In this document: piece after piece, positions 61,375 to 61,415 of the stretch
Layout: the number at the start of each line of letters is the position of its first letter
Numbering within the stretch: the stretch's first letter is position 1
Position numbers and translations under genes: made by a program
Origin: Paractinoplanes toevensis
GTDB lineage: Bacteria > Actinomycetota > Actinomycetes > Mycobacteriales > Micromonosporaceae
Assembly: GCF_018332695.1 (NCBI RefSeq)
Contig: NZ_BOQN01000090.1
Span: 1 to 61,415, forward strand
Length of the DNA stretch: 61,415 nucleotides
Direction: 5' to 3'
The notes under the pieces: generated by a model
What the model was told of the DNA's origin: nothing
Seen by the model: the letters and a program-made list of their open reading frames with translations, nothing else
Databases searched by the model: none

Positions 61375-61415
61375 CCCGGGCCGCTCAACCCGGGCCGCTC
61401 AAGCCGGACCGCTCA
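61375..61415. repeat. 14-bp repeat running off the window edge
   Basis: Unit CCCGGGCCGCTCAA at 61375 and 61389, with a variant at 61403. It shares CCGCTCA with the 18-bp array and probably continues beyond the window. Confidence 0.7.

Larger units (their letters stand above)
60602..61415. other. repeat-rich region without a supported gene
   Basis: About 814 bases. The first 240 and the last 100 bases are C-rich, G-poor direct-repeat DNA on the plus strand. The middle (about 60860-61270) shows no motif-bearing frame; a few frames of 60-106 codons lack family features. Confidence 0.55.

Overview
The window looks like the chromosome of a filamentous actinomycete, most likely a Micromonosporaceae member close to Actinoplanes. 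This rests on very high GC with strong GC at third codon positions, a Pup-proteasome locus, the mycothiol ligase gene mshC, a flavin/F420-type luciferase-like oxidoreductase, frequent GTG starts, and many genes whose start codon sits 6-7 bases behind a TANNNT -10 box, as in leaderless transcripts. The family assignment is inference; no rRNA or phylogenetic marker was compared. I saw no rRNA, tRNA, CRISPR array, insertion sequence or phage module.

Layout. 0-7.3 kb: Pup-proteasome locus on the minus strand (prcA, prcB, pup, dop, arc). It has two oddities: an acyltransferase gene sits between arc and dop, and the pup-prcB spacer carries what reads as a wrecked endonuclease VII gene. 7.3-12.5 kb: ferredoxin, a hypothetical, TrmI tRNA methyltransferase, a CBS-type site-2 protease, a RecB-like nuclease with a putative Fe-S cluster, and a LuxR-type regulator with a degenerate receiver. 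12.6-14 kb: a ribbon-helix-helix regulator and its DUF4097 partner, with a perfect 20-bp palindrome upstream and a 19/20 copy inside the partner gene. 14-28.5 kb: MacB-type ABC exporter, HAD phosphatase, aminoglycoside-phosphotransferase-like protein, SDR/AraC, CDP-alcohol phosphatidyltransferase, a divergent hypoxanthine-phosphoribosyltransferase-like protein, PAC2, CadD-like transporter, GntR, NUDIX and a small secreted protein.

28.5-38.6 kb: an alanine racemase remnant, then mshC, a SCO1664-like protein, DUF3090, a histidine phosphatase and the luciferase-like oxidoreductase on the minus strand, an aldo/keto reductase, DUF5703, an M20 peptidase and a hemerythrin-like protein. 38.7-45.5 kb: LysR, a second ClpC-type unfoldase, a NYN nuclease, an MFS permease, a 6PGDH-like reductase and a MazEF-type toxin-antitoxin pair.

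45.7-51.9 kb holds the two most unusual loci. The first is a four-gene operon built around an FtsK/SpoIIIE-type ATPase that has one intact and two apparently degenerate ATPase domains, flanked by coiled-coil/membrane partners. The second is a two-gene operon in which a peptide made of three Gly/Asp/Ala-rich repeats overlaps by 4 bases a JmjC-type (cupin) oxygenase. 51.9-61.4 kb: two convergent DUF72 genes, a DksA/TraR zinc protein, a uridine-kinase-like protein without a usable P-loop, a receiver-less winged-helix regulator, secA2, an ABC exporter, a STAS-HATPase fusion, and a long repeat-rich non-coding end.
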